A stretch of 22,948 nt of DNA. Source: Nonomuraea candida. Its GTDB lineage: Bacteria; Actinomycetota; Actinomycetes; Streptosporangiales; Streptosporangiaceae. Under the pieces are notes generated by a model. The model saw only the letters and a program-made list of their open reading frames with translations, did not search any database and was not told the DNA's origin. The stretch lies in the NCBI RefSeq assembly GCF_000725485.1, contig NZ_JOAG01000077.1, positions 1-22,948 of the forward strand. The letters are read 5' to 3'. The translations under genes and the position numbers were made by a program. Positions 16,197 through 22,948 of this stretch are shown here, piece after piece. The first letter of the stretch is position 1. Every line of letters starts with the position of its first letter.

Positions 16197-17615
16197 CTAA
16201 GCCGGCCCGATACGCCGCTGGCCGCCGTCCTTCGGACGAGACCTCCGCAGCAGATCGTGCAGAGCCAGGGCGGCGGCAAGGCAGGCGACCGGAACGACCG
16301 GTAGCACGTACCGGTGATCGAAATCGAGGACGGCGACCGGGCCGACGAGCAGGCCCATCGCGACTGTCCAGGGCAGCAGTGCGGTGCGGCGGCGCAGCAC
16401 CGCGCCTGCCGCGCCGAGCAGCAGGATCGCGCCCAGGACCGGCCCGCGCAGGTAGGCGGGGTATTGGTAGGCGATCAGGAAGTCGGCGTATGGTGCGACG
16501 GAGGAGAGCCCCTGAATGTCCGGGTCGTATTCCCGTTTCACCTTGTCGATCAGCGGCTGGTCGGGCAGTGGCCAGTGGCCGTGCTTGAAGCCGAAGGCCG
16601 GGGTGGTCCGCCGGGGGTGGGCTATCGGGGTCCAGGAGAAGGCGATGGAGGTGTCGCGGACGACGTCGCGCAGGTAGTCGAGCGGCTGGGCGGCGATCGC
16701 TTCGATCGCGAAGGAGCGGGCCAGGTCGTTGTACGAGAAACGGTCACCGGGGAGCCTGTTGAGCGAGGCCCCGGGCGCCCAGACATATTCGGAGGCGGCG
16801 TCCACGACTGTCCCGTTGGGGCAGAGCCGCGCCTCCGTGGGGGAGGGTTTGATCACGGCGCAGTCGGCGAAGGTCATCGTACGCGCCCACAGGGCCACTC
16901 CGTCGGCGCCGCTGAGGGCGAATCTTCCGTGGTGCGACCCGTACCAGGCGGCATAGGCGGCCAGGGGCAGGGTCCCCGCCACGGCGACGGCAGCCAGCCG
17001 CCGCCATCCGAGGCGCTGGACGGCCAGCACGATCAGGACGAGGAGCAGGAGGGGCAGGGCGATCGTCCGGGTGAGCGCGGCGAGCGCGAACAGCAGGCCC
17101 GCGCCCGTGGCGGCCCGGATCGACAGCCTCGGCGACCACATCAGGACGGTCAGGCCCGCCACGACCAGGAAGATGAACTGGGTGTCCGACAGGACGGCGT
17201 GCTCCAGCCGGAGATAGGAGGCGCTGAACAGGATCGGCACCGTGGCCAGCGCCGAGCCCCAGCCGGGCAGGGACCGGCGGCGCAGCAGGGCGTAGATCAG
17301 CACGCCGGTGATCAGGCCGATGCCGTGCTGGGTGGCGGCGATCACCTCGACGCTGTGGAAGGGCCACAGCGCCCGCAGGAACAGCGGGTACCCGATCGGG
17401 TGGAAGGCGGCCGACGGCTGGAGGTGGACCGCGGTGTCGAGATAGCTGAAGGAGTCGTACCAGTACAGCTGGGCGGGCCGGTAGCCGAGCATCGTGACCA
17501 CCCGCAGCGCCGCCGCGAGAAGCAGGAGCACGGCGAAGATTCGGTGGCCGGAGAGAAAGGCGAGCCAGGCCGTGCCAGGGCGGGAAGGCCCGGCCAGGTG
17601 ATTGTCGGTGAGCAC
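16197..17615 (-). CDS. Membrane glycosyltransferase, GT-C fold (GT39/ArnT-like)
   Basis: A 472-residue polytopic protein with roughly 10-12 hydrophobic helices. The first long external loop, after helix 1, carries YWYDSFSYLDTA (residues 51-62) with acidic residues D54 and D60, where GT-C enzymes place their catalytic/metal Asp. HPIGYPLFLRALWPF follows at 72-86. A large extracellular loop occupies about 245-380. Such proteins transfer a sugar from a polyprenyl-phosphate donor to a protein or cell-envelope acceptor on the outer face of the membrane. The acceptor is unknown. The start is GTG 17615 with only a weak ribosome site, so it is uncertain. The truncated hydrolase ends 30 nt upstream, next to a suspicious G/C tract, so that adjacency should not be trusted. 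Confidence 0.78.
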   Translation of the reverse strand: MLTDNHLAGPSRPGTAWLAFLSGHRIFAVLLLLAAALRVVTMLGYRPAQLYWYDSFSYLDTAVHLQPSAAFHPIGYPLFLRALWPFHSVEVIAATQHGIGLITGVLIYALLRRRSLPGWGSALATVPILFSASYLRLEHAVLSDTQFIFLVVAGLTVLMWSPRLSIRAATGAGLLFALAALTRTIALPLLLLVLIVLAVQRLGWRRLAAVAVAGTLPLAAYAAWYGSHHGRFALSGADGVALWARTMTFADCAVIKPSPTEARLCPNGTVVDAASEYVWAPGASLNRLPGDRFSYNDLARSFAIEAIAAQPLDYLRDVVRDTSIAFSWTPIAHPRRTTPAFGFKHGHWPLPDQPLIDKVKREYDPDIQGLSSVAPYADFLIAYQYPAYLRGPVLGAILLLGAAGAVLRRRTALLPWTVAMGLLVGPVAVLDFDHRYVLPVVPVACLAAALALHDLLRRSRPKDGGQRRIGPA

Positions 17616-17645
17616 GCGGAGTTCCGATCGTCATCGAGCAGGTCA

Positions 17646-18584
17646 TCAGGGGGAATCCGCGCAGGCGAAACAGGGACGGACGGTGGCAGGGGAGAAGGGA
17701 GTCTTTAGGCGCATGAGGTGGGCCGGCCGGGGTGGGGGGGGGGGCCCCCCCCCACACCCCCGCGGGCGCCATCTGGGGCGGAGAACCACAGTCCGAATGT
17801 GGCCGTCCGAACCCGGGGGCAGGATGGCGATGATCTCGGCCAGCGTCTCCTCGTCGACGACGGGGTCCTCGGTCCCGTGCAGGTAGAGGGTGGGCTGGGT
17901 GGGCAGCGTGCTCAGCACCTTGGCCATCTCCCATTGCGGGGTGCCGAAGGTGGCCGCGGGCATGTTCTGCCGGTAGAGCTCAAGGCCCAGGTGCACCCTT
18001 TCCGGCGTGTTCAGGTGAGCCTTGGCCGCCTTGAGGTCCTCGGTGGGGTCGTAGGTCGGGATGGTCCCGGTCCAGTGCCTCCACAGCCAGTCGATGTAGG
18101 CGAAGTCGTCCACCGCCACGATCTGGTCGGCCATGGCCATCTGGAAGAAGTAGAAGTGGACGTAGTGCTCGATCCTTTCCGGGTCGGCGCCGTTGCGGTC
18201 GTAGAAGCGCAGCGGAGGGACGTCGTTGACGACGACCTTGGACCACCGCTCGGGCGCGGCGGCCGCGGCGCCCCAGGTGGTGAAGCCGCCCCAGTCGTGC
18301 CCGATGAGGACGGCGTCGGAGCCCCCGCCGAGCGCGTCGTGCAGAGCGTTGGCGTCCGCGATCAGGTCCGCCAGGCGCATGCTGCCGTCCGCCGGGATCT
18401 GGGAGGGGGCGAAGCCACGCATCGTCGGAGCCACCGCGCGGTACCCCGCCTTGGCCAGCTCCGGCATGAGGTAGCGATACAGCGCGGAGGTGTCGAACCC
18501 GTGCAGCAGCAGAGCCAGCGGGCCTTCACCCTCCTCGACATAGCCGAACTCGAGGCCGTTGGCGGTGATGAACTTCTGTTCCAT
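17646..18584 (-). CDS. Alpha/beta hydrolase (epoxide hydrolase-like) with aberrant C-terminus
   Basis: A 312-residue frame. Residues 1-260 are a good alpha/beta hydrolase: HGFD (28-31) for the oxyanion hole, GHDWGG with nucleophile D97 as in epoxide hydrolases/dehalogenases, a cap domain at about 120-215, and HGTEDPVVD with acid D240. The family then needs a GAGHF-type motif with the catalytic His near residue 265-275. Here, after ILPPGS (about 254-259), the sequence becomes Arg/Pro/Gly-rich, runs through an 11-G/9-C tract (17734-17753), and ends in unrelated residues. No catalytic His motif is present, so the encoded protein is probably inactive as drawn. It may instead be intact in the real genome if the tract is an assembly error. 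ATG 18584 has AAGGA upstream. An operator-like repeat lies at 18609. Confidence 0.75.
   Translation of the reverse strand: MEQKFITANGLEFGYVEEGEGPLALLLHGFDTSALYRYLMPELAKAGYRAVAPTMRGFAPSQIPADGSMRLADLIADANALHDALGGGSDAVLIGHDWGGFTTWGAAAAAPERWSKVVVNDVPPLRFYDRNGADPERIEHYVHFYFFQMAMADQIVAVDDFAYIDWLWRHWTGTIPTYDPTEDLKAAKAHLNTPERVHLGLELYRQNMPAATFGTPQWEMAKVLSTLPTQPTLYLHGTEDPVVDEETLAEIIAILPPGSDGHIRTVVLRPRWRPRGCGGGPPPPPRPAHLMRLKTPFSPATVRPCFACADSP
17734..17753. repeat. Head-to-head homopolymer: 11 G followed by 9 C
   Basis: A run of 11 G (17734-17744) passes directly into 9 C (17745-17753) and is flanked by further G-rich sequence on the left and C-rich sequence on the right. The result is a perfect GC hairpin core. 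No other tract like it exists in the window. It coincides with the loss of homology of the hydrolase reading frame. It is either a sequencing/assembly artefact or a rearrangement junction. Confidence 0.85.
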
Positions 18585-18608
18585 GTCAATCCTTCAGACG
18601 GGTGGCTC

Positions 18609-18628
18609 AACGTTCTATAACGAACGTT
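18609..18628. promoter_or_regulatory. TetR-type operator candidate upstream of hydrolase gene
   Basis: AACGTTC-TATAAC-GAACGTT is a perfect 7-bp inverted repeat with a 6-nt spacer. It lies 25 bases upstream of the hydrolase ATG, in an unusually AT-rich patch of the 231-bp gap between the hydrolase and the DHA2 exporter. On the minus strand the centre contains TTATAG, a plausible -10 box, so a bound protein would block transcription. The size and form suit a TetR-family dimer. Which regulator binds is unknown; the site differs from the palindrome next to the TetR gene at 21965. The rest of the gap contains no gene. Confidence 0.6.
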
Positions 18629-18779
18629 CTAACTAGCGAGGGAGAGTGAAGTATTCCGGCCGGCTGGTGCGCGGCAGAGCGCCTCGGGCGTCGCGGCGGT
18701 GCGCCCCTTGAGCGTGCTCAACGGGCTCGGGGCGACCGCCTCCTTGGGAGTACGGGCACTGGTCCCGCCCTCTGTAGAT

Positions 18780-18808
18780 GGCCGAGGGGTGGTTCGAGTG
18801 ACCCGGCC
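18780..18808 (-). terminator. Possible hairpin after DHA2 exporter (minus strand)
   Basis: GGCC-GAG-GGGT and ACCC-GGCC can form an 8-bp stem with a 3-nt bulge and a 10-nt loop, 7 nt after the exporter stop codon. It is weak compared with the other hairpins in the window. Confidence 0.3.
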
Positions 18809-18815
18809 GGGGTTG

Positions 18816-20366
18816 TCAGACTCCGGCCGTCTCTGGCTGCCGGGGTTCGCCGGACGGTGCCGGTTCGCCGGACGCCGGTATCCGCCGGAGCAGGGTGAGC
18901 GCGATCACTATGGCCAGCGTGACGAGGAGCGCGGCAGCTCCTGCCGCCACGTTCAGGCCTTCTGTGAAGGCGTCGCGAGCCACGTCGACCAGGGCGGAGG
19001 CCTGCGCGGCGGGCAGGGTCTCCGCGGCGGTCAGTGCGCCGGGCAAGGTGTCGGCCGCCGCTGACGGGAGGCTGTCCGGCACCGCGGACCGGTAGACCGC
19101 GGCGCCGAGGCTGCCCAGCAGGGCGATGCCGAGCGAGGTGCCGAGGTCGCTGGCGGTGGTGGTGACCGCCGAGGCGGCGCCGGCCTTCTCCGGCGGGGCG
19201 GCGCCGATGACCAGGCTGGTGGTGAGCGCCATGGTGGGGGCGATACCGGGATAGAGCAGATAGAAGCCGAGGATCATCAAGGGCAGCCCGGGGGCCTCGG
19301 CCTGGGTCAGGACGATATATCCGGCCAGGGAGAAGAGCGAGCCGCCGGCCAGCACGTAGGCGGGGCGCACCCTCCTGGCGATCTTGGGGGAGACCATGGA
19401 GACGACCACCAGAGCGAGCGCCGCGGGCAGGATCCACAGCCCCGACTCCAGCGGCGACAGCCCGGCCACCAACTGCAGATACTGGGTGAACAGCAGGTAG
19501 ACGCCGCCGAGCGCGATCGCGGAGAACAGCAAGACGCCCAGGCCTCCGCTGAACGTCCGGTTCGCGAAAAGCCGTACGTCCAGGAGCGGGCTGGCGAGCT
19601 TGAGCTGACGGCGGACGAACGCCACCGACAGGAGCAGCCCGACGACGGTCGTCACGGTCGCGGTGACGGTGAGCCCGTGCTTGGCCATCTCCTTGATCCC
19701 GTAAACGATCGGCAGCAACGACGCCATGGACAGCAGCACACTGGCTACGTCGAGCGTCCCGGCCCGCGCAGCCTTGTACTCGGGGACCAGGAACGGGGTC
19801 GCCACCAGCACCAGCGCCATGACGGGCACGCCGATCAGCAGGGCCGCACCCCACCAGAAGGACTCCACCAGCAGGCCGCCGACGAGCGGGCCGACCGCGA
19901 CGCCGACCGAGATGGAGGCCGCCCACAATCCGATGGCGGTGCCCCGCTGGCGGTCGTCGCGGAACATGTTGCTGATCAGCGACAACGTGGACGGCATCAC
20001 GGCCGCGGCACCGACGCCCATCACGGCGCGCGCCGCGATCAGCCAGGCCGCGTCCGGCGCGAACGCCGCGGCTACGGAGGCCAGACCGAACGCGGCCGCT
20101 CCGAGCAGCATGATCCTGCGCCTGCCCAGCCGGTCGCCAAGCGTTCCCATGGCAACGAGCAGTCCCGCCATCACGAGCCCGTAGACGTCGTTGATCCACA
20201 GCAGCTGGCTGCTGCTCGGCACCAGGTCGGTGGCGATCTGCGGGGTGGCGAGGAACAGTACGGTCATCGCCAGGAACAACAGGACAGTCGGGAGCAGCAG
20301 TACGGCCAGGCCGAGCCACTCCTTGGCCCCCGCACGGGGGCCGGAGGACATGCCGACAGCGGACAT
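18816..20366 (-). CDS. MFS transporter, DHA2 family (14-helix multidrug exporter), second gene of efflux operon
   Basis: A 516-residue exporter, paralogous along its whole length to the one at 10954. Motif A is GTLGDRLGRRRIM (residues 74-86) and motif C is GVAVGPLVGG (155-164). Helix 1 reads LFLAMTVLFLATP, so the acidic residue of motif D1 (D33 in the paralogue) is Ala here, a likely functional difference. I chose ATG 20366: GGAG lies nine bases upstream, and the N-terminus then aligns residue for residue with the paralogue up to the shared EW at 16-17. An in-frame ATG at 20399 overlaps the stop of the preceding MFS gene as ATGA and could be used through coupling, adding 11 residues. It is co-transcribed with the DHA1-type gene and is probably under control of the divergent TetR protein. 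Confidence 0.9.
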   Translation of the reverse strand: MSAVGMSSGPRAGAKEWLGLAVLLLPTVLLFLAMTVLFLATPQIATDLVPSSSQLLWINDVYGLVMAGLLVAMGTLGDRLGRRRIMLLGAAAFGLASVAAAFAPDAAWLIAARAVMGVGAAAVMPSTLSLISNMFRDDRQRGTAIGLWAASISVGVAVGPLVGGLLVESFWWGAALLIGVPVMALVLVATPFLVPEYKAARAGTLDVASVLLSMASLLPIVYGIKEMAKHGLTVTATVTTVVGLLLSVAFVRRQLKLASPLLDVRLFANRTFSGGLGVLLFSAIALGGVYLLFTQYLQLVAGLSPLESGLWILPAALALVVVSMVSPKIARRVRPAYVLAGGSLFSLAGYIVLTQAEAPGLPLMILGFYLLYPGIAPTMALTTSLVIGAAPPEKAGAASAVTTTASDLGTSLGIALLGSLGAAVYRSAVPDSLPSAAADTLPGALTAAETLPAAQASALVDVARDAFTEGLNVAAGAAALLVTLAIVIALTLLRRIPASGEPAPSGEPRQPETAGV

Positions 20367-20395
20367 GGTGCGTTTCTCCGGGGAGGTAGGGCGGC

Positions 20396-21709
20396 TCATG
20401 TGTTCACCACAGGAGCCGGCTGAGCTTCGTCTCGCTCGGCTCGCGACATCCCCGCAGCAGGGGGGATCGCATCCGGCGTCCCGCTTGCTCGTACGGACGG
20501 GAATCCGGCCGTGCGAGCGGCGAGGACCACGATCAACGCGGGGGCCAGGAGGAGTGGAACGCTCCAGGGAAGTGCGGCGGCGCCGGCGAGGTCGAGGAGG
20601 ATCCCGCCGACGACTCCACCACCGGCCATGGCGACGTTCCACAAGGTGACGAGCATGGCCTGTGCGGAGTCGGCGGCTTCCGCTCCCGCTTGGCCTGCCG
20701 CGTCGCCCGCCGCGGTCTGCAGGAGGGTGGGAACGCCGCCCCAGCCCAGCCCCCACAGCGCGGCCGCGAGGTAGACCGGTGCGGCGCCGTCCGACGACAG
20801 CGCCAGCCCGGTGGCGGCCACCGCGACCAAGAGAGTGCCTGCCACGGTCAGGGCTCGCAGGCGGCGGTTGATCTGCGCGCCGACGATCCAGATGCTCACC
20901 AGCGAGGCGAGCCCGAAGACCAGCAGCACCCGATCGGTGGCGCCGCCCATGCCGAGCCGGTCGAGGAAGGTCGCGATGTAGGCGTACAGGATGGTGTGCG
21001 CCAGCACGAACATCAAGGTGACGGCCAGGACCGGCGGCACGCCGGGGATGACGAGGGCCCGCACCATACGAGCGCGGCCTTGGGCCCGCTGACCGGGAAA
21101 GTCCGGTACGGCCAGGACGATCCAGGCGAGCAGGACGAGAGTGAGCCCGGTCATGATCAGGAAGGCCGCCCGCCAGCCGAGCGCGGCGCCGATGAAGGTG
21201 CCCGCGGGCACCCCCAGGGACAGCGCGACCGGGATGCCGGCCATCGCGATCGCTATGGCCTTGCCCTGCAGGTGGACGGGGGCCAGGCGGCGGGCGTACC
21301 CGGCCAGCAGCGCCCAGGCGAGCCCGGCGGCCACCCCGGCGACGAACCGGGCCACCATGGTCAGCGGGTAGTCCGCGGACAGCGCGGTGACCGTGTTGGC
21401 CAGGGCGAAGGCGGCCATCGCCAACAGGAGCAAGCGCTTGCGGCGCCATCCCGCGGTGAGGGCGGTCAGCGGGACTGCGGTGAGCGCTGTCCCCAGGGCG
21501 TAGATGGTGACCGTCTGGCCCGTCGCGGACTCGCTGACGCCTAGGTCGCCACTCATCGCGGGCAGGACGCCCGCGGGCAGTGTCTCGGTCAGGCTGGTGA
21601 TGAAGACCGCCGTGGACAGCGCGAGCAGCGCCGCTAACGGGAGTTTCGAGGTCTGTCGCCGGGGTGGAGGCCCGATCTGGGGGCCGTCCGGCATGGTGAG
21701 GTTTCGCAT
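20396..21709 (-). CDS. MFS transporter, DHA1/AraJ-type (12-helix exporter), first gene of efflux operon
   Basis: A membrane protein of 437 residues from ATG 21709 with about 12 hydrophobic helices. Helix 1 (FITSLTETLPAGVLPAMSGD) and the loop after helix 2 (GWRRKRLLLL, a degenerate motif A) match the AraJ/CmlA-like DHA1 group, which exports sugars, chloramphenicol-like drugs or other small molecules. GTG 21727 and ATG 21694 are in-frame alternatives. None has a clear ribosome site, so the start is uncertain. Codon 25 is TTA, one of only two noticed in the window, which in streptomycete relatives would make translation depend on the bldA tRNA. It overlaps the downstream DHA2 frame. It is preceded by a leader of about 150 nt with alternative hairpins and by a promoter beside a TetR-type operator. 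Confidence 0.88.
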   Translation of the reverse strand: MRNLTMPDGPQIGPPPRRQTSKLPLAALLALSTAVFITSLTETLPAGVLPAMSGDLGVSESATGQTVTIYALGTALTAVPLTALTAGWRRKRLLLLAMAAFALANTVTALSADYPLTMVARFVAGVAAGLAWALLAGYARRLAPVHLQGKAIAIAMAGIPVALSLGVPAGTFIGAALGWRAAFLIMTGLTLVLLAWIVLAVPDFPGQRAQGRARMVRALVIPGVPPVLAVTLMFVLAHTILYAYIATFLDRLGMGGATDRVLLVFGLASLVSIWIVGAQINRRLRALTVAGTLLVAVAATGLALSSDGAAPVYLAAALWGLGWGGVPTLLQTAAGDAAGQAGAEAADSAQAMLVTLWNVAMAGGGVVGGILLDLAGAAALPWSVPLLLAPALIVVLAARTAGFPSVRASGTPDAIPPAAGMSRAERDEAQPAPVVNT

Positions 21710-21822
21710 GATGGATACACCCGGCACACCCGTGGCCCGGGCTCATCCCGCTTTCTCGTCAGGCCGCGCCGAGGATCACGGACGGCGGGAGCTGGACAGA
21801 AACAGTCAGAGACGACCCGGAT

Positions 21823-21854
21823 CGGCTCGTGTGGGAGACGAGCCGGTTCGGCTC
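21823..21854 (-). promoter_or_regulatory. Leader with mutually exclusive hairpins upstream of efflux operon
   Basis: Read on the minus strand, the leader contains GAGCCG (21854-21849), then CGGCTCGT (21845-21838), then ACGAGCCG (21830-21823). The middle arm can pair with the first (6 bp, 3-nt loop) or with the third (8 bp, 7-nt loop), but not with both. Such a switch just after a promoter is the layout of an attenuator or anti-attenuator. No U tract follows the second hairpin, so this is a structural observation and not a proven riboregulator. Confidence 0.4.
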
Positions 21855-21865
21855 CTGAGGCGATG

Positions 21866-21895
21866 ACCATAAATCGGGTGAGGAAGGCCTGTCAA
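21866..21895 (-). promoter_or_regulatory. Promoter of the efflux operon
   Basis: On the minus strand a perfect TTGACA -35 box (21895-21890) is separated by 18 nt from TATGGT (21871-21866) as the -10 box. This is the best vegetative-type promoter in the window. Transcription would start near 21859, giving a leader of roughly 130-165 nt depending on the start codon. The TetR-type palindrome abuts and slightly overlaps the -35 box. Confidence 0.65.
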
Positions 21896-21912
21896 TACGA
21901 ACCGGACCGTAT
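21895..21912. promoter_or_regulatory. TetR operator candidate between efflux operon and TetR gene
   Basis: ATACGAACCGGACCGTAT is an 18-bp pseudo-palindrome: perfect outer arms ATACG/CGTAT around a central CCGG. It touches the -35 box of the efflux promoter and lies 52 bases upstream of the TetR start codon. A TATCCT at 21924-21929 could be the -10 of the TetR gene, so one bound dimer could repress both directions. Confidence 0.65.
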
Positions 21913-21964
21913 CCCCTCTGCGTTATCCTGCTGAGATGCGAACGACTATGGAGGACGCGAGGCC

Positions 21965-22552
21965 ATGAGTCCCGATCCGGCACGCCGCAACCCCCACTCG
22001 ACCGCGGCGATCCTACGGGCGGCCTTGGAACTGGCCAGCGAGGGGGACTGGTCGAAGGTGAGCATCGAGGGCATCGCCGCCCGCGCGGGTGTCGGCAAGC
22101 GGACCATTTACCGCTGGTGGCCCTCCAAAGGCGTCATCGTGCTCGACGCCTGGGTGCAACGACTTCAGGAGAGCCTCTACAAACGGCTGGAGTCAGCCGA
22201 CACCGGGGACATCGAAACCGACCTGAAGCAGATGGTCCGCGACGCCTACGTCTACACCTTGGGCGACACCCTCCAGGTCCTCGCCGCGCTCATCGGCGAG
22301 GCCCAGCATGATCCCGAGCTCTTCAAACAGATGTGGGAGCGGCTGCTGCGGCCCACCACCGAGCGTGTCGCCACCCGCATCCGGCGGGCACAAGAGCAGG
22401 GGCAACTGGCTGCCGACATCGACCCCTACCGGGCGATCGACTTGATCTATGGCCAGATCCATCACCGGTTCCTGTTCACTCCTCACGAACTCGACGAGGC
22501 ATTCATGGACGACTGCGTCGATCTCGCACTCCGCGGCCTCCGGCCGAAGTGA
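21965..22552 (+). CDS. TetR family transcriptional regulator
   Basis: A 195-residue protein with an N-terminal TetR helix-turn-helix (VSIEGIAARAGVGKRTIYRW, about residues 32-51) and a helical ligand-binding C-terminal domain of about 130 residues. It is expected to be a dimeric repressor released by a small hydrophobic ligand. ATG 21965 has GGAGG about ten bases upstream and GAGG closer. It is divergent from the two-gene MFS efflux operon, with a matching palindrome in between, the standard layout for local control of drug efflux. The ligand is unknown. It could also act on the similar but not identical palindrome upstream of the hydrolase. A short hairpin follows the gene. Confidence 0.92.
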   Translation: MSPDPARRNPHSTAAILRAALELASEGDWSKVSIEGIAARAGVGKRTIYRWWPSKGVIVLDAWVQRLQESLYKRLESADTGDIETDLKQMVRDAYVYTLGDTLQVLAALIGEAQHDPELFKQMWERLLRPTTERVATRIRRAQEQGQLAADIDPYRAIDLIYGQIHHRFLFTPHELDEAFMDDCVDLALRGLRPK

Positions 22553-22555
22553 GGA

Positions 22556-22571
22556 GTCCGCGAGCGCGGAC
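22556..22571 (+). terminator. Short hairpin after TetR gene
   Basis: GTCCGCG and CGCGGAC are separated by 2 nt, in practice a 6-bp GC-rich stem with a 4-nt loop, 3 nt after the stop codon. It is a plausible but short terminator. Confidence 0.45.
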
Positions 22572-22653
22572 CACGTGCCGCTCGAAGAGACCCGGGAGCG
22601 CCGGACGCGAGGCGGTGCCCAGACGGCCGCCCTTGCCTGGCGGGTTGTCCATG

Positions 22654-22948
22654 TCACGCGTGGAGCCGCTCCGCGCCGGCGTCCGGGTCCAGGACCACGC
22701 CCTGGTCGAAGGCGGCTTCGAAGCCTGCCTCTCCCAGCTCCTCGGCCCTGGCGTGGTCGCCGGTCAGCAGGGAGATCCTGCCGAGTCCGGACCGGCGCGT
22801 CGAGGCGTCGGTCCACAGCCCCAGGTCTCGGCCATCCGCAGCCCCTCCCGCTCGTCCACGAGCCGGTCGGCGGAGACCGTCTGTCCCCAGGACGTCAGCA
22901 GGGCCGCGAGCAGTGAGCGCACCTTCGACTCCGGCACCACCACGAGCT
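22654..22948 (-). pseudogene. Decayed BTAD/SARP-type (AfsR-like) regulator, partial
   Basis: The gene continues beyond the right edge. On the minus strand the first visible frame (from 22946) reads VVVPESKVRSLLAALLTSWG and TVSADRLVDE, a recognisable piece of the N-terminal DNA-binding region of SARP/AfsR-type activators. It then passes directly into REGLRMAE, a stretch that belongs near the C-terminal TPR part of such proteins, so most of the middle is deleted. A one-base frameshift follows at about 22765-22775. Homology resumes in another frame with GLGRISLLTGDHARAEELGE and ends at TGA 22656-22654. The internal deletion plus the frameshift mark it as a pseudogene. The family call is by eye. 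Confidence 0.6.

Noticed and set aside
16012..16200. A 62-codon plus-strand frame between the S8 protease and the glycosyltransferase
   Set aside because: It has no ribosome site or recognisable domain. Its last half looks somewhat protein-like, but that is not enough to call a gene.
21634..21870. A 78-codon minus-strand leader ORF in front of the efflux operon
   Set aside because: Its ATG lies inside the proposed -10 box, so it would not be transcribed from that promoter, and it runs deep into the MFS gene in another frame.

Overview
The window is chromosomal DNA from a high-GC Gram-positive bacterium, almost certainly an actinomycete. The evidence is very GC-rich coding sequence, GTG starts, ATGA/GTGA stop-start overlaps, ECF sigma factors followed by membrane-anchored partner proteins, actinobacterial large S8 proteases, and only two leucine TTA codons noticed in the genes called. 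Streptosporangiaceae-like relatives (Nonomuraea, Streptosporangium) fit best, but that is an impression from protein style and not a database result. No rRNA, tRNA, CRISPR array or complete insertion sequence was seen.

Left part (1-5.4 kb). The end of a Gfo/Idh/MocA oxidoreductase enters from the left. It faces a two-gene ECF sigma/membrane-protein unit (397-1583, minus strand). Next is a sugar-use unit: an SDR dehydrogenase and a GH13 alpha-glucosidase overlap by 4 nt (minus strand), divergent from a LacI-type repressor (4341-5339). Two overlapping pseudo-palindromes in the divergent gap resemble LacI-family operators. A 16-bp perfect stem-loop overlapping the repressor stop codon closes the unit.

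Middle part (5.4-16.0 kb). After a short decayed fragment comes a second ECF sigma gene, overlapped by a CU044_5270-type membrane protein gene. Seventy bases later lies a 1049-residue secreted S8 protease whose third codon is TTA. A strong terminator follows, then a DHA2-type 14-helix drug exporter. A paralogous S8 protease (1055 residues, minus strand) converges on the exporter, and two strong hairpins separate them.

Right part (16.2-22.9 kb). A membrane-embedded GT-C-like glycosyltransferase and an alpha/beta hydrolase lie on the minus strand. The hydrolase has lost its proper C-terminus next to an 11-G/9-C head-to-head homopolymer, which looks like a bad assembly join or a rearrangement. 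Upstream is an efflux operon: a DHA1/AraJ-type MFS gene followed by a second DHA2 exporter paralogous to the one at 10954. A divergent TetR regulator faces this operon. Their shared gap holds a good promoter, a TetR-like palindrome beside its -35 box, and a leader with mutually exclusive hairpins. The window ends in a decayed BTAD/SARP-type regulator gene.

The most notable points are the paralogous pairs (two S8 proteases, two DHA2 exporters), the possible attenuation leader of the efflux operon, the suspicious G/C junction, and the two remnant genes. Nothing here is convincingly a wholly new system.
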